Source: Callipepla californica brunnescens (Eukaryota > Chordata > Aves > Galliformes > Odontophoridae). From it: DNA of 64,000 nucleotides. The stretch is from NCBI GenBank assembly GCA_023055505.1, contig JALIRH010000096.1:99501-163500 (forward strand). Direction: 5' to 3'. Made by a program: the position numbers and the translations under genes. The notes under the pieces were generated by a model. That model had not been told where the DNA came from and did not search any database. It worked only from the letters and a program-made list of their open reading frames with translations. Shown piece by piece: positions 10,485 to 23,800 of the stretch (position 1 is its first letter; every line of letters starts with the position of its first letter).

Positions 10485-13400
10485 TAGGTTAGGGTCAGGC
10501 TCAATCTGGGTTTTGTGTTGGGGTCAAAGGGATAGGGTTAGGGTAGAGTTCGAGTTAGGATGAAGGTAATGCTTACAGATATGTTTAGAGAATGGAACAG
10601 GGTTAGGGTTAAGGTTAGGGTAAGGTTGAAGGTTAGGCTCAGGGACAGATTTAGGGTTAGAGTTTGGGTTCCTTTTAGGTTTAGGGATAGGGTTAGGGTA
10701 CGGTTAGGTATTGTACAACGCTAAGTGTTAGCTTCTGGGTAAGGGATAGGGTTAGGGTAAGGGTTAGATTCAGGGTTAGGGTTAGCATTAGCATCAGGGT
10801 TAGGGTTATGGTAAGAGTTAGGATAGGGAATGGGATACAGTTAGGGTAAGGGTTAGGAATAGGGTTAGGGTTACATTAAGGTTAGGGTTAGTGTTTGGAT
10901 CAGGGGTAGGGTTAGGAATAAAGTTAGAGAAAGGGCTAGGATTAGGGTTAGGGTTAGGGTAGGGATACGGTTAGGGTAGAGTTAAGGTTAGGGTAGGGTT
11001 AGGGTTAGGGTTAGGGTAAGGGTTAGGGATAGGGTTAGGGTTAGGGTTAGGGTTAGGTTAGGGTTTGGGTTATGGTAAGAGTTAGGATAGGGATTGTGAT
11101 ACGGTTAGGGTAAGGGTTAGGAATAGGGATAGGGTTTGATTAGGGTAAGGGTTATTGTTTGGATTAGGGGTAGGGTTACGAATAAAGTTAGAGTTAGGGC
11201 TAGGATTAGGGTTACGGTTCGGGATTGGATTAGTGTTAGGGTAAGGAATAAAGTTAGAGTTAGTGTTAGGATTAGGGTTAGGGTAAAGTAGGGTTAGGGG
11301 TAGGGTTAGGGTTAGGGTTAGGGTTAGGGTTAGGGTTAGGGTTAGGGTTAGGGTTAGGGTTAGGGTTAGGGTTAGGGTTAGGGTTAGGGTTAGGGTTAGG
11401 GTTAGGGTTAGGGTTTGGGTTAGGCTAGGGTTAGGGTAAGGGTTAGGGTTAGGATAAGAATTAGGATAGGGATTGTGATACAGTTAAGGTAAGGGTTAGG
11501 AATTAGGGTTAGGGTTAGGGTTAGGGTTATGATTAGGGTTAGGGTTAGGGTTAGGATTAGGGTTAGGGTTAAGGATAGAGTTAGGGTTAGGGTTAGGGTT
11601 AGGGTTAGGGTTAGGGTTAGGGTTAGGGTTAGGGTTAGGGTTAGGGTTAGGTAAGAATTAGGGTTAGGGTAAGAATTAGGATAGGGATTGTGATACAGTT
11701 AAGGTAAGGGTTAGGAATTAGGGTTAGGGTTAGGGTTAGGTTTAGGTTTAGGTTTAGGTTTAGGGTTAGGGTTAGGGTTAGGGTTAGGGTTAATGTAGTT
11801 TAGGGCTAGGGTTAGGGTTAGGGTTAGGATAGGGTTAATGTAGGGTTAGGGTTAGTGCTAGGAATCAATTTGGAGGAAGGAAAAGGTATAGGAATTGGTT
11901 CATTGTTAGCGTTAGTCTTCAGGGTTAGGGTTCGGATTTAGCACTATGTTTCAGGTTCCTTTTAGGTTTAGTGATAAGGATTAGGGGTACGTTTAGGTAT
12001 TGTACAATGCTAAGTGTTAGCTTCTGGGTGGGGGTTGGGGTTAGATTAAGGGTGAGGGTTAGGACTAGATTTAGGATTAGGTTTAGGAATAGGTTTTCTT
12101 TGATTGTTAGGGTGAGAGAAAGGTTAGGCCTTGGGTTTGTTTTTGGAATAGTTTTGGGTTTCAGAATAGGAATTGGGTTAGTATTTGGAATCTGATTGCT
12201 TTAGTATTAGGGTGGGGGTTAGAAGTTAGGTGAGCGTTGTGGTAATCTAATGCTTTGTGTTAGGCTTAGGGTTGGGCTTTTACTTGAGGTTGGTGTTAGG
12301 GTCAGCTTTAGTTTGAAGGTAGATTTAGAGTTTAAATTGTGGTCATGCTTTGGATTAGTTTTAGAGTTAGGGTAAGATTTAGGTTTCCTTTCAGTGTTAG
12401 GCTGTGAGAATTGTAGGCTTTGTGTTTTTGGGTTTGTGTTGGGTTTAGGAATTGGAATAGTGTTTGGGATAGTATTAGCGTTAAGGCTGGGGTTAGAGTT
12501 AGGTGATGGCTGTGGTAATCTAATGCTTTGTGTTAGGTTTAGGGTTGGGCTTCCATCTGGGGTTGGTTTTAAGGTCCCATTTAGATTTCAGGAAGAATTG
12601 GAGTTCAATTGAGGTAACGGTTAGGATTAGATTTAGGGTTCTGATAAGGGTTAGGTTAGGGTTAGGGTTTGGTTCCAAGTTGTTTTTAGGGTTAGGGTTA
12701 ACGTTAGGTTTCAGGATAGGGTTAGGAATATAGCTAGGTGTTTGTTAGGTAAGGTTTAGTCCTGGGGTTTCAGTTCGGGTTAGGTGAAGCGTTAGTTTTA
12801 CAGTTAGAAGACATGTTAGGGTTAGGGTTAGGTTTTGGTGTAGATTTAGGTTTAGGGTAAGGGTTAGGGATGTAGATGAAGGTTTAGTGGAAGGGGTAGG
12901 GTTCTCTTTAGTTTTAGGACCAGGGAAGGGTCCTAAAAGGGCCTTGGCTAAGGGTGAGTTTTAGTATTTGATTTAGCGTTGCGTTCAGATCTAGGTTAGT
13001 TTGAGTGTCAGGCTGAGAGAAGGGGTAGGCCTTGGGTTTGGTTCTGGCTTAGTGTTAGGTTTAGGAATAGGAATAGTTTTGGTGTTTGGATTGGGTTTGG
13101 GGTTAGTAGTAGGGATTGGATTGGGGTTAGTGTTAGGTGAGATCTGCGGTAATCTGATGCTTTCTTTGAGGCTTGAGGTTTGAGCTTAAACGTGGTGTTG
13201 GTTTTAGGGTAGGATTTAGGGCTAGGGTTTGGTTGAGGGTAGCATTAGGTTTAGGTTTAGGGGAAGGGTTTTGGTTAGGGTAGAGGTTAGAATTCTGGTT
13301 TGGGTTAGGAATAGGGTTCTGGACAAGGTAAGGATTTAGTCCTAGGTTTCCAGTTAGGGTAAGGTGAAGTGCTGGTGTTCTAGTTAGGAGAAGAGTTAGG

Positions 13401-13716
13401 TTGAGGTTTCGGGTTAGGTTTTTTTGTCGATTTAGGTTTTAGGTAAGGGGTAGATTTTAGACAACATGAGCTTTCTGGTCAGAGTAGGGTTAGGCCTTAG
13501 AATATGGATAAGATTAGGATAAATGTAGGGTTAGTTTCGGGTTTAGGTTAGTTTGAGTGTTAGGCTGAGAGAAGGGGAGGGCCTTGGGTTTGGGTTTGGT
13601 TTAGGGTTAAGATAAGGTTTAGGAATAGGAGTAGGTTTGGGGTTTGGATTGGGTTTGGGGTTAGCTTTAGGGCTAGGTTTTGGTTTTGGTTTCGATTTAG
13701 GTGAGGGTTGTGGTAA
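10485..13716. repeat. Degenerate telomere-like array, G-rich strand (copy 2 plus unique end)
   Basis: This is the second copy of the TTAGGG-like half, with a perfect run of 18 hexamers at 11306-11413. From 13659 to 13716 it continues past the duplication. It ends with GTGGTAATCTG, where the 590-bp satellite begins directly. Confidence 0.92.
11306..11413 (+). repeat. Perfect telomeric run (TTAGGG)18
   Basis: Eighteen uninterrupted hexamers, two more than in the paralogous run at 6457-6552. This accounts for 12 of the 13 extra bases in copy 2. Confidence 0.9.
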
Positions 13717-14311
13717 TCTGAAGAAAGACGAGCGTCATCAAGGTGCCGTGCAATGAATAGCGGCTTTAAGAATCAGCCGGCAGAGGTCCTAATCAAGCAA
13801 ATCGCGGTTTCCATGTGAAAGTGACTCCGTTTCAGGAGTTGGAAGTGAATGGAAGCTGAATCCTAATATTAATGGGAGGGTAAGTTTGGATTCTCATTCT
13901 GCTCTGCAACTGTATACAACGTATGTCTGCATCATTCATTCATCTGCGAGCACGTTTTCATTCTTTTTCTCTGAGCAGTGTTCTTCTCCTTTTTAGTACC
14001 TCTAGATAATACCGACACACTAGTTTTGATGTCGAAGAAACGGATCATTCCGATGTTCATTTGGAACGGTATGATATTCAGAGCTAAAGAAGTCAAATAG
14101 TAGCGTTGAATACGTCAAGCTGTTTTTTCTACCAAATGCATTGTGTGATTCAACCGCTTCGAAATGTTCCCCAAAAACACTGTCATCGGAGCATTGCAAA
14201 AGCCTTCTTTAAAAAGGAGAGCAAAACGGCTGCGAGCTTTCTATTTGAAACGAGAAGAACTGCGTATCAGGCTAGAATCGCATCAATCGCGGCTATTGCT
14301 GCTTTTGCCGC

Positions 14312-14660
14312 TGAAGAAAGACGCCAATAAAACGACAGACGTGCACTGAATAGCGGCATCAATAATTGCCGGTTGCGGTCAAATTTCATCCAATCGCGTC
14401 TAACACGTGAAAGTGACTCCGTTTCAGGAGTTGTAAGAGAATGCATGCTGGATCCCAAACTTAGTGGGAGGGAAAGATTTGATTCTCGTGTGTGATTCTA
14501 CCGCTTCTAAATGTTCCTCATAAAACCTTGTCACCGGAGCTTCGTAATGGCTCCCTTTAAGAAGCAGAGCAAAGCGGCCGAGAGTTTGATGCTCGAACCG
14601 CGCTTAACCGCGGATTCCCATTCAATCGCATCAATCGCGGCTCCTTCTGCTCTTGCCGCT
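14312..14660. repeat. Internally deleted satellite monomer
   Basis: The distance between successive GCTGAAGAAAGACGC landmarks is only about 348 bp here against 584-597 bp elsewhere. The segment that normally holds the type-specific region, and the shared stretch from the polypyrimidine part to the E-box-like CACGTG, is shortened. It lies near the left edge of the array, where monomers are also the most diverged. Confidence 0.75.
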
Positions 14661-17600
14661 GAAGAAAGACGCCAGTCAGACGGCAGCAGTGCACTGAATC
14701 GCGGCTTTTCAATAATCAGCCGGTAGCGGTCCTAATCCAGCAAATCGCGGTTTACACGTGAAAGTGAATCCGTTTCTGGAGTTGTAAGAGAATGTGTGCT
14801 GGATCCCAGTGTCAATAGGAGGGAAAGTTTTGATTCTCATTCTGCTCTGCTACTGAATGCAACGTAAGTCTGCATCATTCATTCATCTGCGAGCACGTTT
14901 TCATTCTTTTCTCATACCAGTGTTGGTATCGTTTTTACTTCCACAATCTACCACATTCACTTCAATTTTCTTACAATACACGTGGATCGTTCTCATTTTC
15001 TCTCAAAAAGGTATGTTTTTCAGAACTATGGAAGCAATGGAGAGGAGTTAAGTACGAAAATTTAATTCTCCCAATGGTATGTGTGATTCTACAGCTTCTA
15101 AATGTTCCTCATAAAACCTTGTCACCGGAGCATCGGAATAGCCCCCTTTAAGAAGCAGTGCAAAGCGGCCGAGAGTTTGATGCTCGAACCGCGCTTAGCC
15201 GCGGATTCCGATTCACTCGCATCAATCGCGGCTCCTGCTGCTTTTGCCGCTGAAGAAAGACGCCAGTCAAACGGCAGCAGTGCACTGAATCGCGGCTATT
15301 CAATAATCAGCCGGTAGCGTTCCTACTCCAACAAATCGCGGTTTACACGTGAAAGTGACTCGGTTTCAGGAGTTGTAAGTGAATGGATGCCTGATCCCAG
15401 TGTTAGTGAGAGGGAAAGTTTTGATTCTCATTCTGCACTGCTACTGAATGCAACGTATGCCTGCATCATTCATTCATCTGCGAGCAAGTTTTCATTGTTT
15501 TCTCTGAGCAGTCTTGTTACCTTTTTTAGCACCTCTAGTCACACAAGTTTTTCTTGCCAAACAAACGGACAATTCAGATTGTCATTTGCAACGGTATGAT
15601 ATTCAGAGCTGAGGAAGTGAAATAGAAGAGTTAAATACGTCAAGCTGTTTCTTCTACCAAATGTATGTTTGATTCCACCTCTTCGAAGTGTTCCCCAAAA
15701 ACACTATCATCGGAGCGTTGCAAAAGCCTTCTTTAACAAGCAGAGCAAACCGGCAGAGTGTTAATATTCGAACCGCGAAGAACCTCGGATTCCGCACGAA
15801 TCGCATCAATCGCGATTACTGCTGCTTTTGCCGCTGAAGAAAGACGCAAGACAGACAGCAGCAGTGCACTGAATCGCGGCTTTTCAAAAATCAGCCGGTA
15901 GCGGTCCTATTCCAACAATTCGCGGTTTACACGTGAAAGTGACTCAGTTTCAGGAGTTTGAAGAGAATGTGTGCTGGATCCCAGTTTTAATGGGAAGGAA
16001 AGTCTTGATTCTCATTCTGCTCTGTTACTGAGTGCAACGTCTGTCTGAATCGTTCATTCATCTGCGAGCACGTTTTCATTCTTTTCTCTGACCAGTGCTG
16101 TTATCCGTTTTACTTCCTTAATCTAACACTTTCACTTCAATTTTCTTACAATACCCGCGGATCTTTCTCATTCTCTCTCAAAAAGGTATGTTTTTCAGAA
16201 CTATGGAAGCAATGGAGAGACGTTAAGTACGGAAAGATAATTCCTCTCCCAAAGGCGTGTGTGATTCCACCGCTTCTAAGGGTTCCCCAGAAAACCTTGT
16301 CACCGGAGCATCGGAATAGCCCCCTTTAAGAAGCAGAGAAAAAGCGGCAGAGAATTTGATGCTCGAACCGCGCTTAGCCGCGGATTCCGATTCAATCGCA
16401 CCAGTCGCGGCTCCTGCTGCTTTTGCCGCTGAAGAAAGACGCTAGTCAGCCGGTAAAAGTGCACGGAATCGCGGCTTCAGTAATCAGCCGGTAGCGGTTC
16501 TTCTCCAACAAATCGCGGTTTACACGTGAAAGTGACTCGGTTTCAGGAGTTGTATGTGTATGTATGCTGCATCCCAATGTTAGTGGGAGGGAAAGTTTTG
16601 ATTCTCATTCTGCTCTACTACTGAATGCAACGTATGTCTGCATCATTCATTCATCTACGAGCACGTTTTCATTCTTGACTCTGACCAGTGTTGTTATTCT
16701 TTTTCGTACTTCTGGTTAATACATGGAAAAACTTTTTCTTGTCGAACACAAGTATCTTTCGATTCTCTTTTGCAAAAGTATGGTATTCAGAGATAAAGAA
16801 GCAAAAGAGAAACGTTTATTAAGGAAAGCTGTTTCCTCTACCAAATGGATGTGTGATTCCACCGCTTATAAGTGTTCCCCAAAAACACTGTCATCTGAGC
16901 ATTGCAAAAGCTTCCTTTAACAAACATAGCAAACCGGTAGCGAGCTAATGTTCGAACCGCGGAAAACCGTGAATCATGTTCGAATCGCATCAATCGCGGC
17001 TCCTGCTGCTATTGCCGCTGAAGAAAGAAGCCAGTCAGTTGAAAGACGTGCACGGAATTGCATCTTCAGTAATCAGCCGGCAGCGTTTCTATTCCAACAA
17101 ATCGCGGTTTAAACCTGAAAGTGACTCCAATTCTGGTGTTGTAAGTGTATGTATGTTGCATCCCAATGTTAGTGGGAGGGAAAGTTTTGATTCTCATTCT
17201 GCTCTACTACTGAATGCAACGTACGTCTGCATCATTCATTCATCTACGAGCACGTTTTCATTCTTTTCTCTGACCAGTCTTGTTATTCCTTTTCCTACCT
17301 CTAGTTAATATCGTCACACAAGTTTTTCTTGCCAAACAAACAATTCATTCCCTTTTTCTTTTGGAACGGTATGGTATTCAGAGCTAAAAAGTCAAATAGT
17401 AGCGTTAAGTACGTTAAACTTTTTCTTCTACCAAATGTATGTTTGATTCCACCTCTTCTAAGTGTTCCCCAAAAACACTATCATCGGAGCGTTGCAAAAG
17501 CCTTCTTTAACAAGCAGATCAAACCGGCAGAGTGTTAATATTCGAACCGCGAAGAACCTCGGATTCCGCTCGAATCTCATCAATCGCGGCTACTGCTGCT

Positions 17601-18495
17601 TTTGCCGCTGAAGAAAGACGCCAGTCAGACGGCAGCAGTGCACTGAATCGCGGCTTTTCAAAAATCAGCCGGTAGCGGTTCTTCTCCAACAATTCGCGGT
17701 TTACACGTGAAAGTGACTCGGTTTCAGGAGTTGGAAGAGAATGTGTGCTGGATCCCAGTTTTAATAGGAGTGAAAGTTTTAATTCTTATTCTGCTCTGTT
17801 ACTGTATGCAACGTACGTCTGAATCGTTCATTCATCTGCGAGCACGTTTTCATTCTTTTCTCTGACCAGTGCTCTTATCCTTTTTACTTCCTCAATCTAA
17901 CACATTCACTTCAATTTTCTTACAATACCCGCGGATCTTTCTCATTCTCTCTCAAAAAGGTATGTTTTTCAGAACTATGGAAGCAATGGAGAGGCGTTAA
18001 GTACGGAAAGCTGGTTCCTCTCCCAAATGCGTGTGTGATTCTACCGCTTCTAAATGTTCCCCAGAAAACCTTGTCACCGGAGCATCGGAATAGCCCCCTT
18101 TAGAAGCAGAGAAAAAGCGGCCGAGAGTTTGATGCTCGAACCGCGCTTAGCCGCGGATTCCGATTCAATCGCACCAGTCGCGGCTCCTGCTGCTTTTGCC
18201 GCTGAAGAAAGACGCTAGTCACCCGGCTGCCGTGCACTGAATCGCGGCAACAATAATCAGCCGGTAGCGGTTCTTCTTTAACAAATCGCGGTTTACACGT
18301 GAAAATTACTCCTTTTCAGGAGCTGTAAGTGTATGTATGCTGCATCCCAATGTTAGTGGGAGGGAAAGTTTTAATTCTCATTCTGCTCTGCTACTGAATG
18401 CAACGTATGTCTGCATCATTCATTCATCTACGAGCACGTTTTCATTCTTTACTCTGACCAGTGTTGTTATTCTTTTTCGTACTTCTAGTTAATAC

Positions 18496-20864
18496 ATGGA
18501 AAAACTTTTTCTTGTCGAACACAAGTATCTTTCGATTCTCTTTTGCAAAAGTATGGTATTCAGAGATAAAGAAGCAAAAGAGAAAAGTTTATTACGGAAA
18601 GCTGTTTCTTCTACTAATTGCATTGTGTGATTGCACCGCTTCTATATGTTCCCCAAAAACATTGTCAGCGGAGCGTTGCAAAAGCCACTTTTAACAAGCA
18701 AAGCAAACCGGCAGCGTGTTAATGTTCGAACCGCGAAGAACCGCGTCTCAGGCTCGAATCGCATCAATCGCGGCTACTGCTGCTTTTGCGTCTGAAGAAA
18801 GACGCCAGCCAGACAGCAGCAGTGCACTAAATCGCGGCTTTTCAAAAATCAGCCGGTAGCGGTCCTATTCCAACAAATCGCGTTTTACATGTGATAGTGA
18901 CTCGGTTTCAGGAGTTGGAAGTGAATGTATGCTGGATCCCATTGTTACTGGGAAGGAAAGTTTTGATTCTCATTCTGCTCTGCTACTGAATGCAACGTAT
19001 GTCTGCATCGTTCATTCATCTGCGAGCACGTTTTCATTCTTTTCTCTGACCAGTGCTGTTGTCCTTTTTACTTCCTCAATCTAACACATTCACTTCAAGT
19101 TTCTTACAATACCCGCGGATCTTTCTCATTCTCTCTCAAAAAGGTATGTTTTTCAGAACTATGGAAGCAATGGAGAGGCGTTAAGTACGGAAAGCTGGTT
19201 CCTCTCCCAAAGGCGTGTGTGATTCCACCGCTTCTAAATGTTCCCCTGAAAACCTTGTCACCGGAGCATCGGAATAGCTCCCTTTAAAAGCAGAGAAAAA
19301 GCGGCAGAGAATTTGATGCTCGAACCGCGCTTAGCCGCGGATTCCCATTCACTCGCATCAATCGCGGCTCCTGCTGCTTTTGCCGCTGAAGAAAGACGCT
19401 AGTCAGCCGGTAAAAGTGCACGGAATCGCGGCTTCAGTAATCAGCCGGTAGCGGTTCTTCTCCAACAAATCGCGGTTTACTCTTGAAAGTGACTCCGTTT
19501 CAGGAGTTGTAAGTGTATGTATGTTGCATCCCAATGTTAGTGGGAGGGAAAGTTTTGATTCTCATTCTGCTCTACTACTGAATGCAACGTACGACTGCAT
19601 CGTCCATTCATCTACGAGCACGTTTTCATTCTTTTCTCTGACCAGTCTTGTTATTCCTTTTCCTACCTCTAGTTAATATCGTCACACAAGTTTTTCTTGC
19701 CAAACAAACAATTCATTCCCTTTTTCTTTTGGAACGGTATGGTATTCAGAGCTAAAAAGTCAAATAGTAGCGTTAAGTACGTTAAACTTTTTCTTCTATC
19801 AAATGTATGTTTGATTCCACCTCTTCTAAGTGTTCCCCAAAAACACTATCATCGGAGCTTTGCAAAAGCCTTCTTTAACAAGCAGAGCAAACCGGCAGAG
19901 TGTTAATATTCGAACCGCGAAGAACCTCGGATTCCGCTCGAATCTCATCAATCGCGGCTACTGCTGCTTTTGCCGCTGAAGAAAGACGCCAGTCAGACGG
20001 CAGCAGTGCACTGAATCGCGGCTTTTCAAAAATCAGCCGGTAGCGGTTCTTCTCCAACAATTCGCTGTTTACATGTGAAAGTGACTCGGTTTCAGGAGTT
20101 GGAAGAGAATGTGTGCTGGATCCCAGTTTTAATAGGAGTGAAAGTTTTAATTCTTATTCTGCTCTGTTACTGTATGCAACGTACGTCTGCAACGTTCATT
20201 CATCTGCGAGCACGTTTTCATTCTTTTCTCATGACCAGTGCTGTTAACCTTTTTACTTCCTTAATCTAATACACTCACTTGAATTTTCTTACAATACCCG
20301 CGGATCTTTCTCATTCTCTCTCAAAAAGGTATGTTTTTCAGAACTATGAAAGCAATGGAGAGACGTTAAGTACGGAAAGATAATTCCTCTCCCAAAGGTG
20401 TGTGTGATTCCAGCGCTTCTAAGGGTTCCCCAGAAAACCTTGTCACCGGAGCATCGGAATAGCCCCCTTTAGAAGCAGAGAAAAAGCGGCAGAGAATTTG
20501 ATGCTCGAACCGCGCTTAGCCGCGGATTCCGATTCAATCGCACCAATCGCGGCTCCTGCTGCTTTTGCCGCTGAAGAAAGACGCTAGTCAGCCGGTAAAA
20601 GTGCACGGAATCGCGGCTTCAGTAATCAGCCGGTAGCGGTTCTTCTCCAACAAATCGCGGTTTACACGTGAAAGTGACTCGGTTTCAGGAGTTGTATGTG
20701 TATGTATGCTGCATCCCAATGTTAGTGGGAGGGAAAGTTTTAATTCTCATTCTGCTCTACTACTGAATGCAACGTAGGTCTGCATCGTTCATTCATCTAC
20801 GAGCACGTTTTCATTCTTTACTCTGACCTGTGTTGTTATTCTTTTTCGTACTACTAGTTAATAC
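18496..20864. repeat. Irregular four-monomer higher-order unit (A-C-B-C)
   Basis: Successive type A landmarks are 1773 bp apart at 16723-18496 and 20865-22638, but 2369 bp apart here. Reading the variable segments gives A (18496), C (near 19070), B (near 19690), C (near 20255), then the next A. One extra type C monomer therefore sits between A and B, as expected from unequal crossover out of register. Confidence 0.8.
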
Positions 20865-23800
20865 ATGGAAAAACTTTTTCTTGTCGAACACAAGTATCTT
20901 TCGATTCTCTTTTGCAAAAGTATGGTATTCAGAGATAAAGAATCAAAAGAGAAACGTTTATTAAGGAAAGCTGTTTCCTCTACCAAATGGATGTGTGATT
21001 CCACCGCTTATAAGTGTTCCCCAAAAACACTGCCATCTGAGCATTGCAAAAGCTCCCTTTAACAAACATAGCAAAAAGGCAACGTGCTAATGTTCGAACC
21101 GCGGAAAACCGTGAATCATGTTCGAATCGCATCAATCGCGGCTCCTGCTGCTTTTGCCGCTGAAGAAAGAAGCCAGTCAGTTGAAAGACGTGCACTGAAT
21201 TGCGTCTTCAGTAATCAGCCGGTAGCGGTTCTATTCCAACAAATCGCGGTTGAAACCTGAAAGTGACTCCAATTCTGGTGTTGTAAGTGAATGGATGCTG
21301 GATCCCAGTGTCAGTGAGAGGGAAAGTTTTGATTCTCATTCTGCTCTACTACTGAATGCAACGTATGTCTGCATCATTCATTCATCTACGAGCACGTTTT
21401 CATTCCTTTCTCTGACCAGTCTTGTTATTCCTTTTCCTACCTCTAGTTAATATCGTCACACAAGTTTTTCTTGCCAAACAAACAATTCATTCCCTTTTTC
21501 TTTTGGAAGGGTATGTTATTCAGAGCTAAAAAGTCAAATAGTAGCGTTAAGTACGTTAAACTTTTTCTTCTACCAAATGTATGTTTGATTCCACCTCTTC
21601 TAAGTGTTCCCCAAAAACACTGTCAGTGGAGCGTTGCAAAAGCCACTTTTAACAAACATAGCAAACCGGCAGAGTGTTAATATTCGAACCGCTCAGAATC
21701 TCGGATTCCGTTCGAATCTCATCAATCGCGGCTACTGCTTCTTTTGCCGCTGAAGAAAGACGCCAGTCAGACGGCAGCAGTGCACTGAATCGCGGCTTTT
21801 CAAAAATCAGCCGGTAGCGGTTCTTCTCCAACAATTCGCGGTTTACACGTGAAAGTGACTCGGTTTCAGGAGTTGGAAGAGAATGTGTGCTGGATCCCTG
21901 TTTTAATAGGAGTGAAAGTTTTAATTCTTATTCTGCTCTGTTACTGTATGCAACGTACGTCTGTATCGTTCATTCATCTGCGAGCACGTTTTCATTCTTT
22001 TCACTGACCATTGCTCTTATCCTTTTTACTTACTTAATCTAACACATTCATTTCAATTTTCTTACAATACTCGCGGATCTTTCTCATTCTCTCTCAAAAA
22101 GGTATGTTTTTCAGAACTATGGAAGCAATGGAGAGACGTTAAGTACGGAAAGCTGGTTCCTCTCCCAAAGGCGTGTGTGATTCCACCGCTTCTAAGGGTT
22201 CCCCAGAAAACCTTGTCACCGGAGCATCGGAATAGCCCCCTTTAGAAGCAGAGAAAAAGCGGCAGAGAATTTGATGCTCGAACCGCGCTTAGCCGCGGAT
22301 TCCGATTCAATCGCACCAGTCGCGGCTCCTGCTGCTTTTGCCGCTGAAGAAAGACGCTAGTCAGCCGGTAAAAGTGCACTGAATCGCGGCTTTAGTAATC
22401 AGCCGGTAGCGGTTCTTCTCCAACAAATCGCGGTTTACACGTGAAAGTGACTCGGTTTCAGGAGTTGTATGTGTATGTATGTTGCATCCCAATGTTAGTG
22501 GGAGGGAAAGTTTTAATTCTCATTCTGCTCTGCTGCTGAATGCAACGTATCTCTGCATCATTCATTCATCTACGAGCACGTTTTCATTCTTTACTCTGAC
22601 CTGTGTTGTTATTCTTTTTCGTACTTCTAGTTAATACATGGAAAAACTTTTTCTTGTCGAACACAAGTATCTTTCGATTCTCTTTTGCAAAAGTATGGTA
22701 TTCAGAGATAAAGAAGCAAAAGAGAAACGTTTATTAAGGAAAGCTGTTTCCTCTACCAAATGGATGTGTGATTCCACCGCTTATAAGTGTTCCCCAAAAA
22801 CACTGCCATCTGAGCATTGCAAAAGCTCCCTTTAACAAACATAGCAAAAAGGCAACGTGCTAATGTTCGAACCGCGGAAAACCGTGAATCATGTTCGAAT
22901 GGCATCAATCGCGGCTCCTGCTGCTTTTGCCGCTGAAGAAAGAAGCCAGTCAGTTGAAAGACGTGCACTGAATTGCGTCTTCAGTAATCAGCCGGTAGCG
23001 TTTCTATTCCAACAAATCGCGGTTGAAACCTGAAAGTGACTCCAATTCTGGTGTTGTAAGTGAATGGATGCTGGATCCCAGTGTCAGTGAGAGGGAAAGT
23101 TTTGATTCTCATTCTGCTCTACTACTGAATGCAACGTATGTCTGCATCATTCATTCATCTACGAGCACGTTTTCATTCCTTTCTCTGACCAGTCTTGTTA
23201 TTCCTTTTCCTACCTCTAGTTAATATCGTCACACAAGTTTTTCTTGCCAAACAAACAATTCATTCCCTTTTTCTTTTGGAACGGTATGGTATTCAGAGCT
23301 AAAAAGTCAAATAGTAACGTTAAGTACGTTAAACTTTTTCTTCTACCAAATGTATGTTTAATTCCACCTCTTCTAAGTGTTCCCCAAAAACACTGTCAGC
23401 GGAGCGTTGCAAAAGCCACTTTTAACAAACATAGCAAACCGGCAGCGTGTTAATGTTCGAACCGCGAAGAACCGCGTCTCAGGCTCGAATCTCATCAATC
23501 GCGGTTACTGCTGCTTTTGCCGCTGAAGAAAGACTCCAGTCAGGCGGCAGCAGTGCACTGAATCGCGGCTTTTCAAAAATCAGCCGGTAGCGGTCCTATT
23601 CCAACAATTCGCGGTTTACACGTGAAAGTGACTCGGTTTCAGGAGTTGGAAGTGAATGTGTGCTGGATCCCAGTGTTAATGGGAAGGAAAGTTTTGATTC
23701 TCATTCTGCTCTGCTACTGAATGCAACGTATGTCTGCATCGTTCATTCATCTGCGAGCACGTTTTCATTCTTTTCTCTGACCAGTGCTGTTATCCTTTTT

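Larger units (their letters stand above)
8802..13658. repeat. Tandem duplication, copy 2 (about 4857 bp)
   Basis: This is the second copy of the unit starting at 3953. Visible differences are few: a perfect TTAGGG run of 18 units here against 16 in copy 1, a 6-bp deletion in the TATTAG stretch near 12208, and scattered single-base changes. The copy ends after GATTGGGTTTGG at 13658, the point where copy 1 jumps back to the retroviral fragment. Beyond it the telomere-like DNA continues uniquely to 13716. Confidence 0.93.

Noticed and set aside
4114..13183. Many open frames of 60-116 codons in the telomere-like arrays (GLGLGIG- or NPNPNLN-type peptides)
   Set aside because: They follow from CCCTAA/TTAGGG-type repeats that lack stops over some stretches. 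They occur identically in both duplicate copies, on both strands, with no start context or codon structure.
4131..13716. Chromosome end-to-end fusion scar
   Set aside because: A fusion leaves TTAGGG followed by CCCTAA on one strand. Here the order at 5636 and 10485 is the reverse, and the G-to-C transition at 8801 is explained by the tandem duplication.
14106..23453. Recurring 60-70 codon frames in the 590-bp satellite (MEKLFLVEHKYLS, MPNKQFIPFFFW and others)
   Set aside because: They repeat with the monomers, are broken in others, differ by frame between copies (for example at 18461), and show no protein-like conservation.
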